Counted from the stretch's first letter, positions 40,387 to 50,211 are shown. The stretch is DNA of 64,000 nucleotides from Lotus japonicus (GCF_012489685.1 NC_080042.1:11050150-11114149); one strand, 5' to 3'. Made by a program: numbers and translations. The notes: generated from the letters alone by a model not told the origin.

Positions 40387-43300
40387 TCATCCTGTCAAAC
40401 GCTGAACTTCTTTGACACTTGTTGGGCTTTTCATCTCTAAGATCGCCCTTCCCTTATCAGGATTCACTTCTATTCCTCTCGATGTCAACATGAATCCCAA
40501 GAATTTTCCTCCCTGGATCCCAAAAGAACACTTCTCAGGATTCAACTTCATTTGATATGTTCTTAATTGAGTAAACGCTTCCTTAAGATCGTCGCCATGA
40601 TCACTGGCCCTGGCGGACTTTACGATCATGTCGTCCACATATACCTCCATATTCCTGCCCACTTGTTTTGAAAAGATTTTATCCATGAGCCGTTGGTACG
40701 TAGCTCCTGCATTCTTCAATCCAAAAGGCATTGTCTTGTAACAGTAATTCGCCTGATTGGTCATAAATGCTGTACTCTCTTCATCCGATGGATGCATCAT
40801 GATTTGATTGTAGCCCGAATAAGCATCCATGAGACTTAAAAGTTCATTCCCCGACGCTCCATCCACAAGCTTATCGACATTGGGAAGTGGATATGAATCT
40901 TTAGGACACACTTTGTTCAAGCTTGTGTAGTCCGTGCACATTCGCCACTTCCCATTGGATTTCTTGACCATCACAACATTGGCGAGCCATGTCGGGTACT
41001 GCACCTCACGGATGAAGCGGGCCTTGATTAGTTTCTCGGTCTCTAATTGTACTGCCTTATTCTTTTCATCACTCATTCTCCGCCTTGGCTGGATGACTGG
41101 GGTCGCCCCTGGTCGAATAGCCAATTTGTGAGTGATCACATTGGGGTCAATCCCTGGTACATCATTGATGGTCCATGCAAAGAGATCCAAATTATCACCC
41201 AGCAGGGTGATCAACCTTTCCTCTTGCTCCTTTGTCAAACTGCTGCTAATCTTTAAAATTTTATCCTTAATTTGCACTTGCTTTGTTTCTTCCAGAGGTT
41301 GTGGGCGGAAATCATCAGCATCGTCTCTTGGATCCAAACTGAACCCCTCTTGCGAAAAGATTTCTATGATTCTGTGACTTTCTTTGGCGGCCTTACGCCC
41401 ATAAAGCGCCACACTTCTTAGATAACATTCTCTTGCTGCATTTTGGTCCACATGTAATACCCCAACCTTTCCATTGCAGGCTGGATATTTAACAGTCAAA
41501 TGAGCTGTCGAAATGACCACACATAGCTTGTTGAGGGTGTCACGTCCCAAGAGTACATTGTAGTTGGCTCTGCACGCCAAGACTAAGTACTTCACTTGAA
41601 ATTTCTTTACAAACTCTCCTTCGCCAAAAGCAGTTGGTATTTCCACATATCCTCGAACAGTGACATGGTCCCCTGTAAACCCTACCAAGGTTCCTTTATA
41701 CGGCCTCAAGTCTGACTCTTTTAGCCCCAGGCGATCAAAGGCATCTCCATAAATGATATCCGCCGAAGACCCCTGGTCTAAAAATACTTTCTTCGTGACA
41801 TAATTGTTAACCCTGATTGTTACCACAATTGGGTCGTTGTCATGGGGAATCACGTGCGCAAAATCCTGAGGAGTGAATATGATAGGGGAGTGATTCACCC
41901 AACACTCGCCTTCGCTTGCCTCATGTACTGAGTGTACTGCCGCCACATAGCGCTTTCTAGCCTTACTTGAAATGGCACCCCCGCCAAATCCTCCTGCAAT
42001 AGATGAACATTCCCCAACAGGATCGCCCAATTCCTCCACTATCTCCTTGCCTTTGCCTTTGTCTCCTTGGGTGATCCTAGCGACTTCTGGCGTTGCTGTG
42101 TCTTTAACGAAGTTTGCCAGATGACCAGCCTTAATCAATCGATCAATTTCCCGCCTCAAATTCCAACAATTATCCGTCGTATGCCCCAACGCTTTGTGGT
42201 ACTCGCACCACCTATTGGTATCTACATTAGCTAGCGGTCGCCGCGATGGTGGCGGGTACTGCACAACATTTGTCTGCCCAACGGCCCATAAAATGGTGCT
42301 TAAGGGCGCATTTAACTTTGTAAGTGGAACTGGAGCTGGCGTAGTACCATGCTGACCAGTTGTGGCTGCAGCGGGACCTTGAGAATTACGGTGCCATGTA
42401 TTTTGAAATCCTGGTTTGGAGTTTTGATATGGTCCCGGTCTTGGTACACGGGGGGTTTGTGCTACCCTGGTTTCCTTCCCTGCCTTAGGTTTATCCTGCG
42501 AAACCCCGCCGGAATGGGCTTGCTTGCGTCCTTCCTCTCTTTCTTGTTTTTTCTGATCATCCTGCTCAATTAATATGAATTCCTGAACACGAGCACGAAG
42601 ATCCATCATATCCTTCGCCGGTCGCCTTGTTAAGTCTCTATTCAAATCTCCCGCCCGAAGGCCATTTTTAAATGACGCCAAACAGACATCTGGATTTTCC
42701 TCCTCCAACTGCATCGCCATCTTGCTGAAGCGTGCCATGTAGGTTTTTAATTTCTCGCCTGGTTGCTGATGTATGCTGATAAGATCAAACATTGTTGCTT
42801 TTGTGGTTTTATTGGCGGAAAATTGAGTCAGAAACTTAGTGGACAGATCAGTGAAATTATCAATGGAGAAGGGCGGTTGTCGAATGAACCACTGCATCGC
42901 CATGCCTTTGAACGTGGAAGGCAATAATCGACATTTTACCGCATCCGTCGCCCCGCCGATCACCATTTTGGTATTGAAATATCTAAGGTGCTCCATAGGA
43001 TCAGATTCGCCCGAAAAGGCGTCTAATGCCATGGTTTGCAGGTGCTTTGGAATGTCCACCCTAGTGATGGCTGGAACAAAAGGTTGAAATTCAACTACAT
43101 CCTCCGCCTCCAGGCGTTGTTCTTGCTTAAAATCCTGCCGCTGAGTGAGATACTCAACTTGGGCTTGCAACTGCTCGTTTTGGGACTGCACCTTCTGTAA
43201 GGTATCTAACATTTGTTGCAAAGCCGCAGGCGTGATACCTGTCACTGCCTCTTGCGCTCTCCGTGGAGCAGTGGTTTTAAGATCTTCCAAGTTCACATAG

Positions 43301-43560
43301 TCAGGCGGCGTTGAACGCCGCCGAACACCTGGATCTGATTTAGCGATCAGATCTGAAGGTCTTCCCGGAGCTGCATTCACCAATGACGCTGGCGACGGCG
43401 CCACTGAGTGGACCCCCTCCGAGGAAGCTTCCTGCTCTTGCTCGTCCAGTACGGGACGGTTGTTGTTTCGTCCGCCGCCGCGACCGCCGTGTCGACCACC
43501 ACCGCGCCGGCGATGATCGCGTCGACCCACGCCGCATGAACGAGTCTCCATGGCTCGCAA
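40387..43560 (-). CDS. Element D gag, protease and reverse transcriptase
   Basis: 1057 codons from an ATG at 43560; a second ATG (METRSCG) three codons on matches the start in element C. Arg-rich start; coiled coil near residue 115; capsid domain near 175-330 (ALDAFSGESDPMEHL); zinc knuckle CEYHKALGHTTDNC near 446; protease FLDQGSSADIIYG near 592; RT from about 830 with RMCTDYTSLNK and YVDDMIVKS near 972. It stops at TGA 40387-40389, where element C has CGA (Arg) in LTGRMA. This single change divides an otherwise intact 1,820-codon polyprotein. Confidence 0.9.
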   Translation of the reverse strand: MRAMETRSCGVGRRDHRRRGGGRHGGRGGGRNNNRPVLDEQEQEASSEGVHSVAPSPASLVNAAPGRPSDLIAKSDPGVRRRSTPPDYVNLEDLKTTAPRRAQEAVTGITPAALQQMLDTLQKVQSQNEQLQAQVEYLTQRQDFKQEQRLEAEDVVEFQPFVPAITRVDIPKHLQTMALDAFSGESDPMEHLRYFNTKMVIGGATDAVKCRLLPSTFKGMAMQWFIRQPPFSIDNFTDLSTKFLTQFSANKTTKATMFDLISIHQQPGEKLKTYMARFSKMAMQLEEENPDVCLASFKNGLRAGDLNRDLTRRPAKDMMDLRARVQEFILIEQDDQKKQEREEGRKQAHSGGVSQDKPKAGKETRVAQTPRVPRPGPYQNSKPGFQNTWHRNSQGPAAATTGQHGTTPAPVPLTKLNAPLSTILWAVGQTNVVQYPPPSRRPLANVDTNRWCEYHKALGHTTDNCWNLRREIDRLIKAGHLANFVKDTATPEVARITQGDKGKGKEIVEELGDPVGECSSIAGGFGGGAISSKARKRYVAAVHSVHEASEGECWVNHSPIIFTPQDFAHVIPHDNDPIVVTIRVNNYVTKKVFLDQGSSADIIYGDAFDRLGLKESDLRPYKGTLVGFTGDHVTVRGYVEIPTAFGEGEFVKKFQVKYLVLACRANYNVLLGRDTLNKLCVVISTAHLTVKYPACNGKVGVLHVDQNAARECYLRSVALYGRKAAKESHRIIEIFSQEGFSLDPRDDADDFRPQPLEETKQVQIKDKILKISSSLTKEQEERLITLLGDNLDLFAWTINDVPGIDPNVITHKLAIRPGATPVIQPRRRMSDEKNKAVQLETEKLIKARFIREVQYPTWLANVVMVKKSNGKWRMCTDYTSLNKVCPKDSYPLPNVDKLVDGASGNELLSLMDAYSGYNQIMMHPSDEESTAFMTNQANYCYKTMPFGLKNAGATYQRLMDKIFSKQVGRNMEVYVDDMIVKSARASDHGDDLKEAFTQLRTYQMKLNPEKCSFGIQGGKFLGFMLTSRGIEVNPDKGRAILEMKSPTSVKEVQRLTG

Positions 43561-43611
43561 TTCCTCCTTCTGTCACCGGAAGAGCTAAGTCAGAGCCACA
43601 GACGGCGCCAA

Positions 43612-43982
43612 TGTTCTGTACTAGGGAGATCTGACGTCGGAAACTGACAGAAAGTAAACCCTAGCAGAGTACTAAAAATATCACAAAAGGAATATTCTCA
43701 TTAAATGTTTTTAAAGGTTAAGTTGTACAAGCTAATGACCTTCCCTTTTATAGAGGGTGAAGTCATGACATGGACTTTTCCTAAATGTGGGCCTGACAAT
43801 CAGGGCCCAAATCCCTGTACATATAAGACAAATCCAAAGGAATCTTCCAGCTGGCTTGTGGGTCCATCATCTAAGGGAGGGCAATGAAGCTCGTTGTGTC
43901 GCACTTCCCGCCATGGCTATCTTCAATGGTTTATTGTTCATTTTGGGCGGGACATAATCTTCTTTATGTCCCGCCCAGTCCA
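43612..43982 (-). repeat. Element D 5' LTR (371 bp) with promoter
   Basis: It appears identical to 34435-34805. On the minus strand a TATA box (TATAAAAGGGAAGG) is at about 43740-43753. Left of the LTR at about 43594-43611 is the complement of the primer-binding region TTGGCGCCGTCTGTGG. The gag ATG is only about 50 bp further in. Confidence 0.92.
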
Positions 43983-44092
43983 GTATGTATATGAAAGAAT
44001 CAAATTTATTTAAATCTCAATAATTTATTTTCCAGTTAATATCAATGATTCATCACAAAGTCTAAATTCTGATACTGTTTGTTTTTAAACAG

Positions 44093-44375
44093 ATCATACC
44101 ACACAACTTTGCTAGACAACACCTGCACAAGATGGAGGGTGAAATGGTTATCCTTTTTGTTGACAACAACAATGAAAGAACTTGGGATGTTGAGTTAAAG
44201 CTCAACACCGCTGCTCAATTAATATTTGCACTTGGTTGGAGGAAATTTTTGAGGGCCAACAATTTGAAATTGGGTGATGTTTGTGCTTTTGTTCTAAACA
44301 GCATATCCAATAGAGTTTCACTCAAAGTTGTTATTTATCCTCTTGAGAAGTACACAAGCACTCGCCTCTTTCATG
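44093..44375 (+). CDS. B3 gene 2, exon 4 (second B3 domain)
   Basis: The acceptor ACAG ends at 44092. Phase 0 continues exon 3 (...ERDLL / IIPHNFARQHL). It has RTWDVELKL, GWRKFLRANNLKLGDVCAFVL and SLKVVIYPLEKY, the full core of a REM B3 domain. The donor GTAATA follows at 44376, phase 1. No defect is seen within this exon. Confidence 0.85.
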
Positions 44376-45479
44376 GTAATATTTTTCCTTATCATAATTT
44401 CTTCTATCTTATTATATATCACATTTTTTTATTTGATTTTTTTATATATCACATTTTTTTATTTGATAATTAGGGATTCTTTAACCCTACTTTTGGATAT
44501 TTTGATTTGATTAATTAGGAAATTAAAAAAAAGGAATGGAGGATAAATAAGCCGGCAAAATAGGGATTCTCTTCCCCCAAATGTAGGAGATTGAGGATAA
44601 AAATATAATTAAAATCAAGTTTAATATGTTTATACATCAGAAGAAATTATGCAAGTCATAGTTGATACAAATAGATGGGTCTTGAGTGCAAATAGGTGCA
44701 AATAGAAGTATTAAAGAATAAGGCATAAATAGAAGTAATAAATGACTAATATAAAGTTGTTTGTTTTTCTTGAAACTTCTTTAAGCTGAAAAATAGTTAT
44801 GCATTTGTAACTATTCTGCAGGTGCTGGAAGAAATGGTGCATTAGTTTAAAATTATAACATCAGTCACGGATTCTTGTTAATTTCAAATAAACAGAACTT
44901 GACTAAGTCACAATCACAAAGTCTATCCTTGAAGTTGATCAAAGAAAATGTCACCCCAACATGTAGCAGAGTACTAATATTTTCTTACACCTTACCTGAG
45001 TTTATTAGTAACAATTAAAATGTGGTATGGTGCTGAATAAAATGATCAAACATTAGTGCTAAATGCTAAATACTAAATGATCAAACAAGCTCCCAATGTA
45101 ATCCCTGCCAAACATTACAGCTTTGAAATTGTCTAAGGGAGAAGAACACGTATGAAGTGAGAGAATGTAAATGCTATCATACAGTATACCCGTAACTCTG
45201 CTATTACAGTTTTGCAAGGAAATTGTACACAATCCATCTTTGATTTCTGAATAAGGAAAATGAAAAGTATATATGAAGTAAAATGCACTGGTTGTGCAAA
45301 GGGACTTAGAGTAAGAGACCTTGCTATTCACTCTTCTACTTTCTTCCTCTTCTTCCTTACAATCAATGAAGCAAATCAAGATTATACTGTACAACAAAAA
45401 CTATCTATAAACAAAATACACAGAATCACAACTCAAAAAATTGGTTTAACTAGTGTTAAATGTCATCTCAAAGAGAGAA
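44376..45479. other. Intron of B3 gene 2 with a doubtful exon remnant near 44822
   Basis: After an acceptor TGCAG (ending 44821) the phase-matching reading is GAGRNGALV, then TAA (44848-44850). It could be the start of the next linker exon, now with a nonsense change. The rest is AT-rich. From about 45060 on, the sequence is probably the 3' UTR side of the minus-strand glutaredoxin fragment. Confidence 0.4.
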
Positions 45480-46178
45480 CTAGCAGTAGCACTTGGGGCA
45501 ACGTATTAGTCCATTTTCATTGCAATCAGGACAACGCTGGAATCCATACTCGCCTACCTCACCATGATCTTGTTCTTCTTCATCATCATCATCATCATCA
45601 TCATAGTAGATTTTACAACTTCCAGAACAGGTTTCACAAGGCACAAACCTTATATCCCCACATCCATCCCATACATCATTGTGATCATCAATCCTCTCAC
45701 AACAATAAAGCAGTTTCTCAAGTTCCCCATCCTCATGAAGCTTCTGAATCTCCTCAGCTCCACCAATGTATTTCCTCCCAACAAACACCCTTGGAAATCC
45801 TCCAAACCCATCAGTTAGTAGCTCTCTAAGCTCCTCCTTGAACCCCAAATGCATTGACACATCTCTCTCATCCACCTTAAAGCCCAATCCTTTCAGAATC
45901 AGCCACACATTGCAGCAATCCTCATAAGTCTTTCTCACCCCTCTCAGGCTTGTGAAATACAACACCACGGGACCACCTTGTCACCAGAATTGATTTTCTT
46001 TTCCTCAAAAGAGAAGAATCTCGTTTTAGCCATGCTCTCCTTTTTCTCTTGCAATGTCTTCTGGAATGATGAAACCACTTGAGGGTCATCATCAAAGTCT
46101 GAAACTTCAGCCTTGAGATTTGACCCCTCCTCAATGAAACTAGCTTTGAGTTGTGCTGGATCAACATGGCCATTGGTT
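45480..46178 (-). pseudogene. Glutaredoxin-family (GRXC-like, Cys-rich C-terminus) gene fragment
   Basis: The minus-strand frame 45968-45480 reads LYFTSLRGVRKTYEDC (a glutaredoxin fold without the classic CPYC), KVDERDVSMHLGF, FPRVFVGRKYIGGAEEI, then GCGDIRFVPCETCSGSCKI, an Asp run from a (atc)n repeat, and CPDCNENGLIRCPKC. This matches the plant glutaredoxin-like family with a C-terminal CxxC zinc-binding tail. Upstream, in another frame (46178-45977), reads SFEEKKINSGDKVV, the normal preceding part. The two frames are offset by 8 bp (GTGGT-CCC-GTGGT, 45964-45976). There is no ATG, and about half of the usual N-terminus is missing. It is a dead or captured fragment. Confidence 0.8.
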
Positions 46179-47094
46179 CTGTAAAATTGATGGAATATGT
46201 CACTCTCATGTAAAACCCAATCTCATTTCAGTACAATTTCTTATACACAAACTAAATTCAGCAAAAGGGAAAGCAAAACAAAACAGTAGCAGTTGGGGTT
46301 TTCAATTTCCCTTCACATTTCAATTTGGGGGTTTTCAATACCTAAACCTAACTAACCTTCAACAGCAGCAGAGATGGACGGTGTCGGCGTCGGTGCCGGT
46401 GGTGCCGTGGTGGTGCGTTGTGCGGCCGGTGGTCCTGTGGTGGATTGGTGGTGGTGTGAATCGTGATTGAGGTGAGGTGAACCAGAGAATGAGTGCGTGA
46501 GAGAGAGAGAGAGAAAGGAGAGTGACCGAGTGAGGGCCTGATTGGGGTCTGGGTGGCTGGGGCCTGGGTGCAATTTTAAAATTTCAGGGGGTTCAAAAAA
46601 AATCATTATAAGGGGGTAAGTAGGAATTTTTTTTTCAGGGGGTTCAACTGAACCCCCTCAGCTCTATGTGGGTCCGCCCCTGATCTGGGGGAGACAGGAG
46701 AGCTCATGGGCGAGGAGTAAGACACAAAGAGATATCGACGCCACATCTTAATCCAAAACCTTAAGACATTATGTTTATGAGTCACATCTCTTATAAAATA
46801 TTTTCCTCACTCAGACTTAACTAACGTGAGAATCCAACTCGACACTTAAATTTTCAACACTCACGGTAGCCAAATCGTGCCTACTCTCTCAATCCTCACT
46901 TGTGTGCTGCAAAACCTCATACCCGATTGCCTTAAATTCTCTAAAGGCCCTCAAGCTGCAACTCCCATCCTCCAGTTCTTCACCTTTTTCACCCTCCCTC
47001 TCCCTCTCAACAATCCACCGTTCCCCTTTCCTCACATTTGTAGCCCAGATTTCGAACTAAGACGAACCCACACTGGGAAATGAAGATGATGGTG
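46179..47094. other. Spacer with G-rich and repeat-derived sequence
   Basis: It includes a GGT-rich stretch (46370-46470), a short GA repeat (about 46498-46515) and a palindrome, cagggggttcaactgaaccccct (about 46638-46660), beside gtgggtccgcccctg, a motif common at plant transposon ends. I could not find the partner end. No coding region is convincing. Confidence 0.4.
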
Positions 47095-47460
47095 ATGAAA
47101 CCGAATGTAACGAGCATCTGCTGAAGATTTGAAGATCATCTTCGTTGGGAACTTGCAATGGGATGTTGTGAGTGAGCAATTAACCAATCGTTTTGAGGAG
47201 GCTGGGTCAGTGGAATTTGCTGAGGTAATATATAATGAGATCACTAAACGAAGTCTTGGGTTTGGATTTGTAATCATGAGTACGATTTAAGGCGTTTAGA
47301 AGGCTTGGGTTAGTTCAATGGCTTTGAATACAATGAAAGAGTGTTGGTTGTTAATAAGGTACCAAAGGAAGCACAACCTGACTCTGATTTCGGTTTTTAT
47401 GTTGGTAATATCCATGGCGTCTTGGCACTGCTCACCTGGAGAAAATTTTAAAGAAATATG
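47095..47460 (+). pseudogene. Chloroplast RNP-like RRM gene fragment, decayed
   Basis: Near 47125-47280 the reading is IIFVGNLQWDVVSEQLTNRF, then AGSVEFAEVIYN and LGFGFVIMST. These are the RNP2 (IFVGNL) and RNP1-like (LGFGFV) motifs of the first RRM of chloroplast ribonucleoproteins (cp29/cp31 type), which bind organelle mRNA. After 47290 the expected continuation (VLVVNKVPKEA, then FYVGNI) appears in shifting frames. No intron is seen where it aligns, so it may be a processed copy. It lies in an intron of B3 gene 2. Confidence 0.65.
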
Positions 47461-47895
47461 GGGATGACGGATGGATTATCACAAAAAGATGAGTGAATCA
47501 TTTTTATTAAAAGTTTAAAAATTTGCCTTTTAGCTACTCATGAACGAAATAGAGAATTTTGCCTTTTAGCAGAATAAAATATTAAAAGTTTAGATAATAA
47601 TCATTTTTATTTTTGTTTTCTTAATCCTGCCTAGCTAACATGTATATTATGAACTAACGTTTTTTCTTTTGCATTTTGCTCTTCAATATTCAATACTAAA
47701 AGGGCTTTCTCAAAGGCATTCTTCATCCCTCAAAACCCCTAAAACTAGTAAAGTTGAAAGCAAATATATGTCAAAGGATGGATTCAATATCAACATCAAG
47801 CTTCCAATATTGTCTTCGGTGGTATGATCCGTTAACTCTTGTGTATATATAACAAGCCAATATATTTTTATGGAGTATTTTGATAAGCCATTTAT
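47461..47895. other. AT-rich spacer, nothing recognised
   Basis: It contains a short imperfect direct repeat (ttttgccttttagc near 47522 and 47560), and its last bases form the left target duplication of the next element. No coding frame is supported. Confidence 0.4.
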
Positions 47896-49297
47896 GGGAA
47901 AAATTTATTATGGTCATCTAAAAACTTGTGCAAAGTTACACCAACCCATTTTGACTCACTATAACAGGTTTTAAAAAAAAATCAAAATATATGATTTCTT
48001 AATTAAACATTTATCCTTAATTAATTTAGAAAAAACATTAATCCTTAATCTTCTGTTCCTCTTCTCTCTTACACCAGATCCAAAACCCATTCTGAAATCC
48101 ATTTTTCACTCCTCATCTTCAAACCTCCATGCCACCCAGCCACCATCAATCCAAAACCTGCAGTCAAGACCCCACGAGCCCACCAACCACAACAACCACC
48201 GTCCCCTCCTTCCTCCACCTCCAACCCCACTATTTTCTTCCCTCTCATCACCACCACCAGATCTGCCATAACCGAACCACCAAACAAATTTCTTCTTCCA
48301 TCCACCATATCTTCGAAGAAGCATACAGAGAAATCATCCCCAGAACCCATTTTCCCGAATTGTTCTCGTCATCTGTACAAGTGCTCTGTTCTCATTCTCA
48401 AGGGTTTTGTCAGAAAGGTTGGTGCTTTCTTCCTTGAACGACATCGTTTCAGGAACGAAGAGATGAAGAGGTGAGGGTGGAAAAGCTGCGAGCTTTGGCG
48501 TCGTGTGGGGGTTGGGTTTCGGTGGTGGGGTTGGTGACGGCGGCGAGCAAAGCGGCGCGACGGTGAGGCTGGGTTTCAAATCTGGGGGTGGGGGTCGGTC
48601 GTGGTGGGGATGGGGTGTGGGTGGGTTTCGGTGGTGGGGGTTGCTGATGGTTGCGGAGTAGAGCGGCGCGACAGTGATGTTGACGCTGGGTTTTGGTGGT
48701 GGCGGTGGGTGGAGTTGCTGGTTTGGTAACTACAGTGATCAATAGAGGTTGTGGGTGTTTGATCTGTTGGTGCTCAAAGCCTGGGCTGGGTGTGCTTGGA
48801 TCTGAATATTGAGACCAAAATCTGGAACGTCAAACAATGGTGGAGGTTGGGTTGCAGACTTGCAGGTGTTTTCACCCAACTCCACAATGATCAATCATAA
48901 TCAGTCGCCATCTCCCATATTGCAGCAATTTGGGATTGTTTGTTTTTAAATTATTTGGGTTTAATAAGTTTTGGGTTTCTATTGTTGTTTAAGGATGAAA
49001 ATGATGAAAGAATGATGAATCGTGATTGGGTTTCTATTGTTGGGGGAGGGAGGGTGGATGATGATGAATATTGAAGATGAAGGTAGATGAAGATGGTGAT
49101 GAAGATGATGGAGGGTTTAATTTAGTGATTAGGTTATTAGGTATTTAATTAAGTAAAACTTTCATTAACTAATTAACTAATAAATATATTTTTTGAATTA
49201 AATTTAATTCAAAATACCTGATAAACCCACTATAACAAGTAAAAAGTGCATGGTGCAACTATGCACAAGTTTTTAGAGGACCATAATAAACTCCTCC
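47896..49297. mobile_element. MULE-like non-autonomous element with G/C-skewed captured core
   Basis: The left end ...tttattatggtcatctaaaaacttgtgca and the right end (its complement with few changes) form inverted repeats of at least 50 bp. ccatttat flanks both sides (47888-47895, 49298-49305), an 8-9 bp duplication. The core 48060-49080 is CCACC/GGTGGG-rich and pyrimidine/purine-skewed, unlike the AT-rich arms. It looks like captured 5' exon sequence, but no frame is convincing. It lies just upstream of the last B3 exon. Confidence 0.65.
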
Positions 49298-49340
49298 CCA
49301 TTTATTTATGAATTAATTAACTAAGATTTTGTTATTGCAG

Positions 49341-49583
49341 GCAATACCGTTTAAGTACATCAAGAATTTTGTTTCCAAAAGCGACCATGGAAAAAGTGTG
49401 ACCTTGCGAGTTGGGATTAAGAAATGGACTGTGAAACTTCTTTATTATGAGCATTTCTCCGCTGCTAGATTTTCTCTTGGCTGGCCCGAATTTGTGAATG
49501 AGTGTGACTTGAAAACTGGTGATGTTTGTCACTTTAAGATGATAGATGAGAAAAACCTTGAGCTTCAAGTTACTATAAATTAG
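49341..49583 (+). CDS. B3 gene 2, last exon (third B3 domain)
   Basis: The acceptor TTGCAG ends at 49340. It reads AIPFKYIKNFVSK, KSVTLRVG, KKWTVKLLYY, GWPEFVNECDLKTGDVCHFKM and LELQVTIN, then TAG at 49581-49583. It is complete and undamaged, and equivalent to 14645-14890 of gene 1. The exon with the opening strand of this domain was not found upstream. Confidence 0.85.
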   Translation, partial: AIPFKYIKNFVSKSDHGKSVTLRVGIKKWTVKLLYYEHFSAARFSLGWPEFVNECDLKTGDVCHFKMIDEKNLELQVTIN

Positions 49584-49815
49584 AGTAGTATGTTACTATA
49601 TGGTGTCATGTTTGACCTTTCTTTTTTCCATGTCAGCTACACTGATTGGCATTGATTTGTGCATGGTCTTGAGGAATTATTAGTGTTTAAAATTCACTTT
49701 TTTATTTATTGCTTTGTTTTTTTTGTAGTCATTTGTGAAAAAAATAGGAGGGGTTACGTTGATTTGAGTTGAAAATAGAATTAACTATATTTTGGTCCCC
49801 TAATGTGATCCTCAG

Positions 49816-50211
49816 TTTTTTTTGACATAAACCAAATTTCATTAATCAAATAGAAGCTGAAAGTACATCATTGGATAGGATCCCTTCGATATCCGGAGGA
49901 GCATCCGATATCCAAATAAAACATTGACCAGATAGGGCAAACTTTGCCATAAAGTCAGCAGCCATATTACCACTGCGACAAACATGACTCAAACTACATG
50001 AATTAAAGCTAGACGATAAAACAACACAATATGAAACAATAGAAGCTAAGTACGAAAATTGAGAAGAATAACTAGACCAAGCAAGGGTCCAAGTCAACCG
50101 AAAGCACATGAAAGTCACCGCCGCCAAAAGTCATAAACCCTAGCGCAGCCATTAGAGTAGAGGTTCACCAACACATGTTAGTAGTGAATAATGAATAAAC
50201 ATTATTCACTA
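49816..50211 (-). mobile_element. 5'-truncated LINE insertion
   Basis: A T run at about 49816-49824 is the poly-A tail. The minus-strand frame 50127-49846 ends with an RNase H-like part (VCRSGNMAADFMAKFA). ctaatgtgatcct occurs at 49800 and again at 50212, a target duplication of about 13-16 bp. It is 396 bp, the 3' end only. Confidence 0.8.

Larger units (their letters stand above)
34435..43982 (-). mobile_element. Tat-lineage Ty3/gypsy element D, full length and young, in an intron of B3 gene 2
   Basis: The LTRs 34435-34805 and 43612-43982 are both 371 bp and identical as far as I can read. They are flanked by the duplication GTATG (34430-34434, 43983-43987). On the minus strand: gag, protease, RT, RNase H, a second (archaeal-type) RNase H and integrase. 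The tandem RNase H domains define the Tat lineage. A 685-codon gene lies on the + strand between integrase and the 3' LTR. Only one stop (40387-40389) breaks the gag-pol frame. The GGCGCCGTCTGTGG-type primer site is next to the right LTR. Confidence 0.92.
20689..49583 (+). pseudogene. B3 gene 2: three-B3-domain REM/VRN1-like gene spread over 29 kb by insertions
   Basis: Exons that join in phase are: E1 20689-20763; E2 from 28454; E3 29897-29927 plus 33725-33818 (split by CACTA); E4 44093-44375; a doubtful E5 from 44822; and a last B3 exon at 49341-49583. It codes for a complete first B3 domain, a complete second one and the main part of a third. Exon order and phases mirror gene 1, so the two are tandem duplicates. 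Damage: E3 is interrupted, E2 shifts frame near 28775, and the exon that should open the third B3 domain was not found. Tat elements C and D lie in introns and could in principle be spliced out. It is probably dead as a three-domain protein, but shorter products are conceivable. Confidence 0.85.

Noticed and set aside
45585..45610. (atc)n microsatellite as a possible repeat feature of its own
   Set aside because: It codes for the Asp run of the glutaredoxin-like fragment and is only about 25 bp long.
46352..46606. 84-codon minus-strand frame with Pro/Thr/Ser repeats
   Set aside because: It arises from a GGT-rich repeat and transposon-like sequence. No evidence of a gene.
48106..48742. Gly-rich and Pro/Thr-rich frames in the GGTGG/CCACC region
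   Set aside because: Low-complexity translations of skewed repeats. No start context or domain.
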